A stretch of 64,000 bases of DNA from Microbacterium oxydans (GTDB lineage Bacteria > Actinomycetota > Actinomycetes > Actinomycetales > Microbacteriaceae): the NCBI RefSeq assembly GCF_000956525.1, contig NZ_JYIW01000025.1:398824-462823 (forward strand). The letters are read 5' to 3'. Position numbers and translations under genes: made by a program. Within the stretch, counting starts at the first letter, position 1; every line of letters begins with the position of its first letter. The notes beneath the pieces are model-generated. The model did no database searches. It saw only the letters and a list, made by a program, of their open reading frames with translations, and was not told the DNA's origin. Of the stretch, positions 17,064 to 26,583 are shown piece after piece.

Positions 17064-18337
17064 CGCTCGTCCTCGCCGGGCTTGACCCTCGGCACGAATC
17101 TGGGGATCCAGCGGATGAAGCCGAGCGCGCCCACGATGCCGACGACGCCCATCGTGGCGGCGGCGATCGGGAGCGAGGCGACCGCGACGATCCCGGAGAT
17201 CGCGAGCGGGGCGATCGCGCCGCCGGCATCGGTCAGCGTGCGCCACGAACCGAGGAACGGTGCAGGATCGCGCTTGGGTGCCACGTCAGCGCCGAGGGTG
17301 AGCAGGATGCCGCTGGACAGTCCGTTGCCGACACCGAGGACGGCGGCGAACATGCCGTACCACAGCACCGCGGCATCGACGTCGTGCGAGAGCGACAGGG
17401 CGAAGAACCCGGCGCCCATCAGCACCATGGCGGGCATGGCGGCCCACAGTCGACCGAAGCGGTCCATGACCTGCCCGCTGGCGTAGAACAGGGCGAAGTC
17501 GATCGCGCCCGAGATCCCGACCACGAGTGCGATCGTCGAAGCGTCGAGGCCGAGCGAGAGTCCCCACAGCGGCAGCATCACCTGACGGGCGGAGCGCATC
17601 GCTGAGAGCGAAGCGGCAGCGAGCCCCAGCCTGCCGAGCACTGATCGCTGCTGCCACATCGTGCGGAAGACGCCGATGCGTTCGATCGTCGAGATCGATC
17701 CGCTGACAGGTTCGCCGGAGTCCTCGAGGAACGGACGCGTCGACGGACGCGTGATGGGCGGGTTCTTCTTCTCGGGGTCAGGGCCGAACAGCACGAGCAG
17801 CACCATCACCACCAGGCAGCCGAGGAAGAACCAGATCGCCGCGGCCTCCGCACCGAACAGCTGCAGGAGGCCGGCGGCCACGAACGGCCCGATGAAGATG
17901 CCCAGTCGGAAGCTGCCGCCCAGCAGCGACAACGCACGAGCGCGCACCACGAGCGGCACCCGCGTCGTCATGAACGCGTGCCGGGCGAGGCCGAAGGCCG
18001 CAGCGCAGAAGCCCAGCAGGAAGACGGATGCCGCGAGCACGCCGATCGACGGAGCCGCCAGCATCCCTGCGGCTGCGACCATCGAGATCACGCCGGCGAT
18101 CACCATCGTGAAGCGCTCGCCGATGCGGGCGACCGCCCAACCGGCCGGCAGATTGCCGCAGAGCTGGCCGACGACGAGCGCGGAGGCCACGAGGGCGGCA
18201 GCGGCCACGTCGGCGCCCATCCGCGAGGCGATCACCGGGATCAGCGGGATCACCGCTCCCTCGCCGAGGGAGAACAGGACCGTCGGCAGATACACCATCG
18301 GCCCGAACTGTCTCAGAACCGTCGATGCGCCGCTCAC
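17060..18337 (-). CDS. major facilitator superfamily transporter
   Basis: 425 residues, about 12 transmembrane segments, with a central cytoplasmic loop (about 205-240, DPEKKNPPITRPS). The start is a GTG; TAGCCT on the minus strand (18344-18349) sits exactly 6 nt upstream, so a leaderless GTG start is likely. It shares an operon with the NUDIX gene. Substrate unknown; the sequence resembles drug/metabolite efflux members. Confidence 0.85.
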   Translation of the reverse strand: MSGASTVLRQFGPMVYLPTVLFSLGEGAVIPLIPVIASRMGADVAAAALVASALVVGQLCGNLPAGWAVARIGERFTMVIAGVISMVAAAGMLAAPSIGVLAASVFLLGFCAAAFGLARHAFMTTRVPLVVRARALSLLGGSFRLGIFIGPFVAAGLLQLFGAEAAAIWFFLGCLVVMVLLVLFGPDPEKKNPPITRPSTRPFLEDSGEPVSGSISTIERIGVFRTMWQQRSVLGRLGLAAASLSAMRSARQVMLPLWGLSLGLDASTIALVVGISGAIDFALFYASGQVMDRFGRLWAAMPAMVLMGAGFFALSLSHDVDAAVLWYGMFAAVLGVGNGLSSGILLTLGADVAPKRDPAPFLGSWRTLTDAGGAIAPLAISGIVAVASLPIAAATMGVVGIVGALGFIRWIPRFVPRVKPGEDER

Positions 18338-18441
18338 GCTTCGAGGCTACCCCCGCCTCGGTCGCGCTCTGTTCGGCCGGTCGCGTGCCGCCTGAGAACG
18401 CAGCCAGCACGCGGCCGCCGGGCAGGATAGGCTCGGATATC

Positions 18442-19551
18442 ATGCTCGAACTTGATCTTTCCGCCGAAATCCAGGCGCTCAGGCACACCTTCGGCGACAT
18501 CAGCGAGGTCGTCGACGTCAACCGACTGCGCGAGGACATCGCGCGACTCAGCGAGGAGGCCGGCGCCCCCGACCTCTGGGATGACACCGAGAACGCGCAG
18601 AAGGTGACCAGCGCCCTCAGCCACCGTCAGTCCGAGCTCGCCCGCATCACCGGCATCGCGCAGCGTCTCGATGATCTCGAGGTACTGATCGGCCTCGCGA
18701 ACGAGATGGGCGATGAGGACTCTGCCGTGGAGGCACGAGCCGAGCTCACCGCGCTCACTGATCTGATCAACCAGCTCGAGGTGCAGACGCTGCTCGACGG
18801 CGAGTACGACGAGCGCTCCGCGATCATCACGATCCGCTCGGGAGCCGGCGGCGACGACGCGACCGATTTCGCCGAGATGCTCATGCGCATGTACCTGCGT
18901 TGGGCTGAGCGTCACAAGTACCCGGTCAAGGTCATGGACATGTCGTACGCCGAGGGTGCCGGTATCAAGTCCGCGACCTTCGAGATCGACGCGCCCTACG
19001 CTTTCGGCACGATCTCGGTCGAGGCAGGCACGCACCGCCTCGCCCGCATCAGCCCGTTCGGCTCAGCCGACAAGCGCCAGACGTCGTTCGCGGCCGTCGA
19101 GGTCATTCCGCTGATGGAGGAGGCGACCGAGGTCGACATCCCCGAGAACGACATCCGCGTCGACGTCTTCCGCTCTTCGGGCCCGGGTGGGCAGTCGGTC
19201 AACACGACCGACTCGGCCGTTCGCCTCACCCACCTGCCGACCGGCATCGTCGTATCGATGCAAAACGAGAAGTCACAGATCCAGAACCGCGCCGCCGCGA
19301 TGCGCGTGCTCCAGACCCGCCTGCTGCTGCTGCAGAAGGAACAGGAAGCCGCGAAGAAGAAGGAGCTCGCCGGAAACATCACCGCGAGCTGGGGCGACCA
19401 GATGCGCTCGTACTTCCTCTACGGTCAGCAGCTGGTGAAGGACCTTCGTACCGGCCAGGAGTCGGGCAACCCGGCTGCGGTGTTCGACGGCGACCTCGAT
19501 GACTTCATCTCTGCCGGCATCCGCTGGCGGAAGCGTCCGACCGACGACTGA
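18442..19551 (+). CDS. prfB: peptide chain release factor 2
   Basis: Recognises UGA/UAA stop codons and triggers peptide release. 369 residues. The stop-recognition tripeptide is SPF ([15 protein letters not shown]) and the catalytic GGQ is in [18 protein letters not shown]. The frame is open from the ATG, so the programmed +1 frameshift of enterobacterial prfB is absent. TAGGCT (18428-18433) is 8 nt before the start. It is normally followed by ftsE; here two minus-strand genes intervene. Confidence 0.97.
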   Translation: MLELDLSAEIQALRHTFGDISEVVDVNRLREDIARLSEEAGAPDLWDDTENAQKVTSALSHRQSELARITGIAQRLDDLEVLIGLANEMGDEDSAVEARAELTALTDLINQLEVQTLLDGEYDERSAIITIRSGAGGDDATDFAEMLMRMYLRWAERHKYPVKVMDMSYAEGAGIKSATFEIDAPYAFGTISVEAGTHRLARISPFGSADKRQTSFAAVEVIPLMEEATEVDIPENDIRVDVFRSSGPGGQSVNTTDSAVRLTHLPTGIVVSMQNEKSQIQNRAAAMRVLQTRLLLLQKEQEAAKKKELAGNITASWGDQMRSYFLYGQQLVKDLRTGQESGNPAAVFDGDLDDFISAGIRWRKRPTDD

Positions 19552-19563
19552 TCCTCGTTCGTT

Positions 19564-19604
19564 GCAGAAGGCCCCGGGAGCTGAGCGCTCCCGGGGCCTT
19601 CTGC
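19564..19604. terminator. strong hairpin terminator between prfB and the first DUF2510 gene
   Basis: An 18-bp perfect stem (arms 19564-19581 and 19587-19604, beginning GCAGAAGGCCCCGGGAGC) with a 5-nt loop. It lies between two convergent genes and can serve both. Its core recurs at 20785-20823. Confidence 0.85.
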
Positions 19605-19616
19605 ATGCCGCCGTCG

Positions 19617-20639
19617 TCAGCGAGCCGCGCCCTCGAGCGTGCCGGTGACGTCGTCGTAGCTGAAGGCGATGCAGTGCACGGTCCGGTCGCCCAGTCGCTT
19701 CCACGACATCTCCGTCGGCCAGTAGGTGTAGAAATCGAGCTCGGACTGCTCATACGGGAGGCCGATGAACCCCTCGAACTCCGCGAGGCAGCGCTCCTCG
19801 GCGGCCTGGTACAGGGCATCGTCGCCCGGGTACTCATCGTCGTCGAACTGGTAGACGACGTACACCTCATCAGTGTGCGGTCGATCGCAGGGGACGACCG
19901 GCACCTCGACGATCTCGTCGTCGTCGCCGTAGTCCACGAGGGGGAGGCAGTCGCCCACGGCGAGTTGATCGAAGGACACCATCCTGGCACCTTCGATGTC
20001 AGACGGGTCTTCGGCGGAATCCGTCGCGCTGTCGTCGGCGGAGGATCCGTCGTCGACCGACGGACGCTCGCTCGGCGCGGTCTGACCGTCGCCGGCTTCC
20101 ACGATCGAGCTGATTCCGAGTGAGACGAGCGAGACGGCCAGAGCGAGGATCGCGCCGAGCACGCTCACGCCAACCCCGGTGATGCCAGGCCACTTCGAGC
20201 CCCGCAGGAACAGCGAGACGATGGATGCCACGAACGCCAGGCCGAGCAGGATCCAGCCCGCCGCCGATATCGGCGGGATGCAGGCCAGGGCGACCCCGAC
20301 CACCGCGGAGATGAGTCCGATGAGTCCGAGCACCGAGATCCTGCGCGATGGTGTCGGCGCGGACGTCGGTGCCAGGGCGACGGAGTGACCGACGGTTGCA
20401 TATCCGCCGGGCGAGATGCTGGTCTGCGGGCCGGGATGTGCAGCCTGCGGCGCGATAACGAACGGCGGTGCGAACGGCTCCGTGAACCCCTCTGTGGCCG
20501 CCTCGACGGCAGCAGGCTTCGCCGACTGGCCATCGGTGGCTCGCTCCGGACCCGCGACGACGTGCGCCGTCCACTGCTCGCCGTCCCACCATCGCCGGTT
20601 GCCCGAGCCGTCGTCGTACCAGCCTGCAGGTGTCGTCAT
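19617..20639 (-). CDS. DUF2510 membrane protein with septum-formation domain
   Basis: 340 residues. The N-terminal DUF2510 segment (PAGWYDDGSGNRRWWDG, 3-20) is a Trp-rich cytoplasmic motif. A disordered Pro/Ala linker is followed by two or three transmembrane helices (about 98-185). The C-terminal outer domain (about 215-340) has VGDCLPLV, PCDRPHTDEVYVVYQF and CLAEFEGFIG, the pattern of the actinobacterial septum-formation domain. The DNA at the start codon is almost identical to that of the next gene, and the downstream terminators match, so the two look like tandem duplicates that diverged at the C-terminus. Location between prfB and ftsE suggests a cell-envelope or division role; the function is unproven. 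Confidence 0.8.
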   Translation of the reverse strand: MTTPAGWYDDGSGNRRWWDGEQWTAHVVAGPERATDGQSAKPAAVEAATEGFTEPFAPPFVIAPQAAHPGPQTSISPGGYATVGHSVALAPTSAPTPSRRISVLGLIGLISAVVGVALACIPPISAAGWILLGLAFVASIVSLFLRGSKWPGITGVGVSVLGAILALAVSLVSLGISSIVEAGDGQTAPSERPSVDDGSSADDSATDSAEDPSDIEGARMVSFDQLAVGDCLPLVDYGDDDEIVEVPVVPCDRPHTDEVYVVYQFDDDEYPGDDALYQAAEERCLAEFEGFIGLPYEQSELDFYTYWPTEMSWKRLGDRTVHCIAFSYDDVTGTLEGAAR

Positions 20640-20784
20640 CGGGCGTCCTCGTCGTCTGTGCTGGGGGTGATGACCGACGTGACGATCCCTCGGCAGCCGC
20701 TCGGGCGAAGACTCCGGATTTCACCGATCATCATGAAGCTATCGGGACGGCTCAGCTCGGTGGGTCACGACACGATCACAGATG

Positions 20785-20823
20785 CCGAAGGCCCCGGGAG
20801 CTCGACGCTCCCGGGGCCTTCGG
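20785..20823. terminator. hairpin terminator after the second DUF2510 gene
   Basis: A 17-bp stem (20785-20801 with 20807-20823) with a 5-nt loop. The core GAAGGCCCCGGGAGC is identical to that of the terminator at 19564-19604, so the pair forms repeats flanking the first DUF2510 gene. Confidence 0.8.
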
Positions 20824-20838
20824 ATCAGGTGCTGCGGA

Positions 20839-21888
20839 TCAGCCGGCGAGGCAGGATGTGACCATGTCGGTGTCGCTGAGAACCTCGGCCACGCCGGATG
20901 CCGCGGCCATGTCGGTGAGCGTGCCGTCGCTGTCTGCGATCGCGCGCAGCGTCTCATCGGCGAGATCGGAGGCGACGAACGCGTTCGCGAGACACAACAT
21001 CTGCGCGTCGGTGTAGGCGTCGCCCGCGGTCGTGTTGAAGATCGCCGTCAGGCCGACAGCGACCTCTTCAGCGGTCGGGCGGGCGCCGCTGACGGTGCCG
21101 TCATCCGGAGCGCCCGACTCTTCCGGGACGGGAGTCGCCTCGGCGGTGGCCGAGCTCGACGGGCCGTTGTATTCCTCGCTCACGCCCTGTGCGAAGGCGA
21201 AGAGGTACACGAACGACATGACGACGCCGAGGATCGTGCCGACGACAGCAAGGCTCAGGCCCGCGATGCCCGGCCACTTCTTGCCCTTCAGGAACAGCGA
21301 GATGAGCGAGACGATGAAGCCGGCAGCCAGGACGAAGAACCCGATGAAGCCGATCAGCGGGATGAAGACGACGATCGTGCCGATCACCGAGAGGCCGAGA
21401 CCGACCAGTCCGAGGACCGAGATCTTCTTCGGCTCTGCCGGTGCGCCGGCCGCATACGGGTCTGCGGCCGGGTAGCCGCCGGCACCTTGCGTGTAGGAAC
21501 CCGGGTAGGCGCCCGTCGGCTGTGCCGATGCTGCCCCGGGGTACTGCGGCGCTGCGGGCGCACCATACGTGGGTGCAGCGGGCGCGGCGGGTGCGGTGAA
21601 CGATGTGGTCGCGGGGTACGACGCGTCGGGCAGTGCGGCCTCCGGCTGTGCGGACACGTCGTGTCCGGAGTCCGGGTTGATCACGGTCTCGTCGACGCGG
21701 ACGACCGTGTCGTCGATCGACGGCTCGTCGACTGCCGCGACGTCGGGCTCAGACGGCGCGGACTCCGCCGGCGCCGCGTCCTCGATGGGCGCTGCGGTCT
21801 CCGGTGCGAAGTGCTCGGTCCACTGCTGGCCGTCCCACCAGCGCTGACGACCGGATCCGTCGTCGTACCAGCCTGCAGGTGTCGTCAT
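20839..21888 (-). CDS. DUF2510 membrane protein with unrecognised C-terminal domain
   Basis: 349 residues. It starts with the same DUF2510 motif (PAGWYDDGSGRQRWWDG), then a long Ala/Pro/Tyr-rich disordered stretch (30-150), transmembrane helices with KISVLGLVGLGLSVIGTIVV and KKWPGIAGLSLAVVG (about 153-230), and an extracytoplasmic C-terminus of about 90 residues with two Cys residues (MLCLANAF and SCLAG) whose family I do not recognise. The helix region is close in sequence to that of the neighbouring paralogue. The 186 bp between it and ftsE hold only promoters, including TATACA on the minus strand (21943-21948). Confidence 0.75.
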   Translation of the reverse strand: MTTPAGWYDDGSGRQRWWDGQQWTEHFAPETAAPIEDAAPAESAPSEPDVAAVDEPSIDDTVVRVDETVINPDSGHDVSAQPEAALPDASYPATTSFTAPAAPAAPTYGAPAAPQYPGAASAQPTGAYPGSYTQGAGGYPAADPYAAGAPAEPKKISVLGLVGLGLSVIGTIVVFIPLIGFIGFFVLAAGFIVSLISLFLKGKKWPGIAGLSLAVVGTILGVVMSFVYLFAFAQGVSEEYNGPSSSATAEATPVPEESGAPDDGTVSGARPTAEEVAVGLTAIFNTTAGDAYTDAQMLCLANAFVASDLADETLRAIADSDGTLTDMAAASGVAEVLSDTDMVTSCLAG

Positions 21889-22074
21889 GGTTTCCCCCTC
21901 GAAGAATTGGGCGCATGCGCGGGCGGCGCGATGGCATCTTCATGTATAGCAGTGCCCGGCGACAGCCTTCCGGTCTGCGGGAGGGGAGAACTCCCCATCC
22001 CGCTCGGGTCGGGACTCGCCGCCCGGGGTGTCGCTGGCTGCCAGGGGAGAAGCCGCGCTTAGGCTCGTAGCGCC

Positions 22075-23166
22075 ATGATTCGGTTCGAGAACGTCACGAA
22101 ACGCTACCGCGGGACGTCGAAGCCCGCCCTGTCCAACGTCGACTTCGAAGTGCAGCGCGGGGAGTTCGTCTTCCTCGTCGGCGCTTCGGGCTCCGGCAAG
22201 TCGTCCTGTCTGCGCCTCATCCTGCGCGAGGACGTGCCCACATCAGGGCGGGTCGCCGTGCTCGGCCGGGATCTGCGCTCCCTCGCGAACCGCAAGGTGC
22301 CGTACTTCCGGCGCCACATCGGCTCCGTCTTCCAGGACTTCCGGCTGCTGCCGTCGAAGACCGTCTTCCAGAACGTCGCATTCACCCTGCAGGTGACGGG
22401 CTCCTCGCGCGGCTTCATCCAGCAGGCTGTGCCGGAGGCGCTCGCGCTGGTCGGTCTGGACGGCAAGCAGAAGCGGATGCCGCACGAGCTGTCCGGCGGT
22501 GAGCAGCAGCGCGTCGCGATCGCACGTGCGCTCGTCAACCGTCCGCAGGTGCTGCTGGCGGATGAGCCGACCGGAAACCTCGACCCGGCGACGTCCGTCG
22601 ACATCATGCAGCTGCTCGCGCGGATCAATGCCGGTGGGACGACCGTGCTGATGGCCACGCACGAAGCAGGCTTCGTCGACCAGATGCAGCGACGAGTCAT
22701 CGAGCTGAGCGACGGTGTCATGGTTCGCGATGAGGTGCACGGCGGCTACGGCGACACCTCGAACATCCCGCGCCTGGTGCCGGCCGAGGTCCGCGGCGCC
22801 GCAGCCGCGGCAGCGCTCACCGCCGTGCAGGAAGTGCAGCGTCAGACCGCCGACCTCTCGATCGTGCGCGCAGCGCTCACGGAAGAGCTCAGCGCGCAGC
22901 GCAAGGCAGCGGCATCCGCTCCCGTAGAGACGCAACAACCCGCATCGGTGGCGTCTGTCGAGAGCCCGGGCGCTGTCGATCCGCAGGAGGAGGTCGTGCC
23001 GCCGGAGCCCGCGACGCCGGAACCTGCTCTCGCCGACCCTCCGGTCGCCGCCGGCCCCCGTACGCATCCGATCGTGCTGCCCCAGGTCGATGTCGCGGAG
23101 CTCGGCGTCGCCGACCGCCTCGGCCTGTCCGATGCCGATGACGAGGAAGTGGGACCGACCTCATGA
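22075..23166 (+). CDS. ftsE: cell division ATP-binding protein FtsE with long C-terminal extension
   Basis: ABC ATPase that with FtsX controls peptidoglycan hydrolases at the septum. Walker [10 protein letters not shown] at 36-44, ABC signature LSGGEQQR, Walker [14 protein letters not shown], switch His in ATHEAG. The 363 residues exceed the usual 220-230; residues from about 225 on form a first helical part ([18 protein letters not shown]...) and then a Pro/Glu/Val-rich disordered tail. TAGGCT (22060-22065) is 9 nt before the ATG. Its stop overlaps the ftsX start. Confidence 0.95.
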   Translation: MIRFENVTKRYRGTSKPALSNVDFEVQRGEFVFLVGASGSGKSSCLRLILREDVPTSGRVAVLGRDLRSLANRKVPYFRRHIGSVFQDFRLLPSKTVFQNVAFTLQVTGSSRGFIQQAVPEALALVGLDGKQKRMPHELSGGEQQRVAIARALVNRPQVLLADEPTGNLDPATSVDIMQLLARINAGGTTVLMATHEAGFVDQMQRRVIELSDGVMVRDEVHGGYGDTSNIPRLVPAEVRGAAAAAALTAVQEVQRQTADLSIVRAALTEELSAQRKAAASAPVETQQPASVASVESPGAVDPQEEVVPPEPATPEPALADPPVAAGPRTHPIVLPQVDVAELGVADRLGLSDADDEEVGPTS

Positions 23167-24077
23167 GAATCGGTCTGATCCTCGCCGAAGCGCTCGGCGG
23201 CCTGCGCCGCAACATCTCGATGGTGATCTCCGTCGTGCTCGTCACCTTCGTCTCGCTGACCTTCGTCGGCGCCGCGATCCTCATGCAGGGTCAGATCGGC
23301 GTGATGCGCGGCTACTGGGCCGAACGTGCGCAGGTCGCGGTCTACATGTGCTCCGCGGTCTCCCAATCCGACACCTGTGTCGACGGCTCGGCCAGCGAGG
23401 AACAGGTCGAGGCGGTGCGAGCACAGCTCGAGGGCGATGCGCTCTCACCGCTGATCAGCTCGATGACCTTCGACACGAAGGAAGACACGTACGCCAAGCT
23501 CGTCGACCAGCTCGGCGCCGATCAGGCGAGCGTGCTCACCCCCGACCAGGCGTTCGAGGTGTTCTTCGTGACCATGAAGGACCCGGGGCAGTCGAGCGTG
23601 CTCTCCGAGGCGTTCAGCGGCCAAGCAGGGGTCGAGCAGGTGAAGGATCAGCTGCAATACCTCGAACCGCTGTTCTCGGCGCTGACGGTGGCCACGTACA
23701 TCGCGGTCGGCATCGCCGTGCTGATGCTGATCGCCGCGACCCTGCTGATCGCCACGACCATCCGATTGTCCGCATATGCGAGACGCAAGGAGATCGGGAT
23801 CATGCGGCTGGTCGGCGCCTCGAACAGATTCATCCAGACTCCGTTCGTGCTCGAGGGCGTCTTCGCGGCGTTCCTCGGATCGGCGCTGGCGAGTGCCGCA
23901 GTGGTCGCAGGGCTGCACTTCGGCGTGAACGGCTACCTGCGCGGGCGAGTGCCCTTCATCACCACCTGGGTGACGATGCAGGATGCGCTCCTCGTCGTGC
24001 CGGTGCTGATCGGCATCGGCGTGATCCTGGCTGCGCTGTCCGCCGGATTCGCGATCAGGCGCTGGCTGCGCGCCTGA
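23163..24077 (+). CDS. ftsX: cell division protein FtsX
   Basis: Membrane partner of FtsE. 304 residues, ATGA overlap with ftsE. The topology is that of FtsX: helix 1 at about 20-45, a large extracytoplasmic domain (45-175) with two Cys residues (YMCSAVSQSDTCVDG) likely in a disulfide, then three helices (about 178-210, 228-258, 273-300). The cytoplasmic ARRKEIGIMRLVGASNRFI loop is the conserved contact with FtsE. Confidence 0.95.
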   Translation: MRIGLILAEALGGLRRNISMVISVVLVTFVSLTFVGAAILMQGQIGVMRGYWAERAQVAVYMCSAVSQSDTCVDGSASEEQVEAVRAQLEGDALSPLISSMTFDTKEDTYAKLVDQLGADQASVLTPDQAFEVFFVTMKDPGQSSVLSEAFSGQAGVEQVKDQLQYLEPLFSALTVATYIAVGIAVLMLIAATLLIATTIRLSAYARRKEIGIMRLVGASNRFIQTPFVLEGVFAAFLGSALASAAVVAGLHFGVNGYLRGRVPFITTWVTMQDALLVVPVLIGIGVILAALSAGFAIRRWLRA

Positions 24078-24172
24078 CGCCGGGTGTGGATCGGGGCGCC
24101 GGTCTCCAGGTAGACTGAAAGGCTGCTCAGCCGTATCGGAGTGCTGGGCTCGTCGAATCACAGGAGTGCATC

Positions 24173-24649
24173 ATGCCCAGGGAACGCGGGGAGAAGGTCG
24201 TCGCGACCAATCGTCGCGCACGTCACGACTACAACATCGAGAAGTCGTACGAGGCGGGGATGGTGCTCACCGGCACCGAGGTGAAGTCGTTGCGCCAGGG
24301 GCGGGCCAATCTGAGCGACGGGTACGCCTTCGTGAAGGGCAATGAGGTGTTCCTCGACTCCGTGCACATCCCCGAGTACTCGCAGGGGCATTGGACGAAC
24401 CACTCGGCGAAGCGCATCCGCAAGCTGCTGCTGCATCGCGAGGAGATCACGAAGATCGCCCATGCGGTGTCAGCAGGCGGCTACACGCTGATCCCGTTGA
24501 AGCTCTACTTCTCCGACGGCCGCGCGAAGATCGAGATCGCCCTCGCGAAGGGAAAGCGGGAGTTCGACAAACGTCAGACCCTGCGAGAGCGTCAGGACAC
24601 GCGCGAGGCCGACCGCGCGATGCGCCTTCGCAACCGCGTCGGCGAGTAG
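24173..24649 (+). CDS. smpB: SsrA-binding protein
   Basis: Binds tmRNA and takes it to stalled ribosomes (trans-translation). 158 residues, full length, with VVATNRRARHDYNIEKSYEAGM at the N-terminus (tmRNA-binding OB fold), GTEVKSLRQG and the C-terminal basic helix KRQTLRERQDTREADRAM. It has a real leader: TAGACT at 24111-24116 and a Shine-Dalgarno CAGGAG about 7 nt before the ATG. The usual position after ftsX is kept; the tmRNA gene itself is not in the window. Confidence 0.96.
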   Translation: MPRERGEKVVATNRRARHDYNIEKSYEAGMVLTGTEVKSLRQGRANLSDGYAFVKGNEVFLDSVHIPEYSQGHWTNHSAKRIRKLLLHREEITKIAHAVSAGGYTLIPLKLYFSDGRAKIEIALAKGKREFDKRQTLRERQDTREADRAMRLRNRVGE

Positions 24650-24688
24650 CAGGCGCGGTCGGGCAGCGCTGCTCAGTGCCCCATCTCT

Positions 24689-26554
24689 TCAGAGGCTCGG
24701 CTCGAAGCCGAATACGCGACCGAGGAATCGCAGCTCGCGCTCCAGCGCGTCGACGATGGTCTCCTCGCGGCGGAAGCCATGGCCTTCGCCCGGGTACAGC
24801 GCGTACTCATGGTCGATTCCACGTGCAGCCAGCGCGTCGCGCACTGCCTCCGACTGCGCCGGCGGAACGACGCGGTCGTCTGCACCCTGCAGGAGCAGCA
24901 CCGGCACGTCGATGCGTGCGACGTTCGTGAGCGGCGAGCGTTCGATGTACAGCGCTTCGGCCTCGGGGAGCGGACCGACGAGTCCCGTGATGTAGTGCTG
25001 CTCGAAGTCGTGCGAGTGCTCGTCGAGCATCCGCAGATCGGTCACGGCGTAACGGCTGATGCCGGCGGCGAAGATCCCGCCGCGCACGAGCGCCGAGAGC
25101 ACCGTCCAGCCGCCGGCCGAGCTGCCGCGGATCGCGATCCTGGTCGGGTCGGCGAGACCTGCATCGGCGAGGCTTCGGGCCGCGGCGATCACGTCATCGA
25201 CATCGACCACACCCCACTGGCCGTCGAGGCTTTCGCGGTAGGCGCGGCCATAGCCGGTGGAGCCGCCGTAGTTCACGTCGAGCACCCCGATGCCCCGGCT
25301 CGTGTAGAAGGCGATCGCTGAGGACGTCGCGCCGGTCACATGCGCTGTCGGACCGCCGTGCACGAGCACGAGGTAGGGCGGGAGGGCACCGCTCGGGGCG
25401 GTGGCTGTCGGGTTCGCGGGTGGGTAGACGAAGGCGTGGACGGGGCCGTGTGCGCCATCGACCACGATCGGCTGCGCTGCCGGCATCCAACTCGGGTCCA
25501 CCGGTGCTCCGCCCGCGATCGTCACGACCTCACCGGAGTCCACATCGACACTCCAGACGCCTGGTGCGACGCGGGAGCCGTTGCCGCTGAGCAGCACGCG
25601 CGTGCCTGCGGCATCGTCCACGCTCACATGGCCGTCAGTCGGCACCTCGAGCAGTCGACGGCTGTCGTGCTGAGAGATGACGTCGACGGCGTCGCGGCCG
25701 TTCGTGCGTACCGCGACGATACGCCCGTCGTCGAGCGGCTGGTACCAGCGATTGCCGAGCACCCACAGCCCGTAGCCCGTGTCGGCGTCGGCCGGGGCGA
25801 TCGGTGTCGCAGCAGCGACGAGGTCGACCCCGTCGAGCGTCGCGCGATGCAGCGCCCATCGGCCGTCGAGGTCGTCAGCGAAGAGCAGACGCGTGTCGTC
25901 CTGCCACTCCGGCTGCAGCGCGGTGCTGGTGGGGAGTGCACCGAGGCTGCCGTCGGGGAGCGAACGGATGCGCAGCTGCGCGCTCTGCCATGGCATCCGT
26001 CGTCCGTCCCATTCGACCCAGGCCAGCCGCGTGCCATCGGGGGAGAGCGCCGGGTGGGCGAAGAAACCCGTGCCCTGTGCGTGCACGCGGATCGCCGAGG
26101 CGTCGTCGGCGGCCGAGCCGTCGGTCGGGATCTCGATGATCCCACGCAGATGGGGCCCGACCGTGAGGTCCTCGCGCACCGCGAACAGGCGACGCTGCTG
26201 CATCCGGAGACCGCCGTGCGCGGGGCCTGCAGGGGTGAGCGGCGTCGGCTCGCTGCCGGGGGAGAGACGGTACACGCGCTGGTCTGCCGCGCTGACGAAG
26301 TACAGAGTGCCGTCGGCATCCGCCGTCCAAGCCCCGCCGCCGTACTCGTGCACCCGTGATCTGGCGCTCCACGGTGCGGGGAGGACCTCGGAGCCGTTCG
26401 AGCTGCGCACCGTGAGACGCCCGCCCTGCGCCGGAACCGACTCGCCCCACCAGATCTCGTCACCGACGAATCTCGCCCCGTCGATGCGCGGGGACGATGA
26501 GGCGACCGAGGCCGGCGAGAACGGTGAGGTCCAGGACCCGAATGGCGCAGTCAT
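24689..26554 (-). CDS. S9 family prolyl-oligopeptidase-like peptidase
   Basis: Cytosolic serine peptidase of 621 residues: an N-terminal beta-propeller region (about 20-350, repeated WD-like segments) and a C-terminal alpha/beta hydrolase domain. The nucleophile is Ser in RGSSAGGW, the acid is in QGADDRVVPP, and the His in GEGHGF. VHGGPTAHV forms the oxyanion region. No signal peptide. TAGGCT on the minus strand (26561-26566) is 6 nt before the ATG, so the transcript is probably leaderless. Dipeptidyl or acylaminoacyl peptidase activity is plausible. Confidence 0.9.
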   Translation of the reverse strand: MTAPFGSWTSPFSPASVASSSPRIDGARFVGDEIWWGESVPAQGGRLTVRSSNGSEVLPAPWSARSRVHEYGGGAWTADADGTLYFVSAADQRVYRLSPGSEPTPLTPAGPAHGGLRMQQRRLFAVREDLTVGPHLRGIIEIPTDGSAADDASAIRVHAQGTGFFAHPALSPDGTRLAWVEWDGRRMPWQSAQLRIRSLPDGSLGALPTSTALQPEWQDDTRLLFADDLDGRWALHRATLDGVDLVAAATPIAPADADTGYGLWVLGNRWYQPLDDGRIVAVRTNGRDAVDVISQHDSRRLLEVPTDGHVSVDDAAGTRVLLSGNGSRVAPGVWSVDVDSGEVVTIAGGAPVDPSWMPAAQPIVVDGAHGPVHAFVYPPANPTATAPSGALPPYLVLVHGGPTAHVTGATSSAIAFYTSRGIGVLDVNYGGSTGYGRAYRESLDGQWGVVDVDDVIAAARSLADAGLADPTRIAIRGSSAGGWTVLSALVRGGIFAAGISRYAVTDLRMLDEHSHDFEQHYITGLVGPLPEAEALYIERSPLTNVARIDVPVLLLQGADDRVVPPAQSEAVRDALAARGIDHEYALYPGEGHGFRREETIVDALERELRFLGRVFGFEPSL

Positions 26555-26583
26555 GCTTCGAGCCTATGCGCCCGACCGGATGC

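Noticed and set aside
18442..18560. Programmed +1 frameshift in prfB
   Set aside because: The frame is open from the ATG with no in-frame TGA and no frameshift motif.
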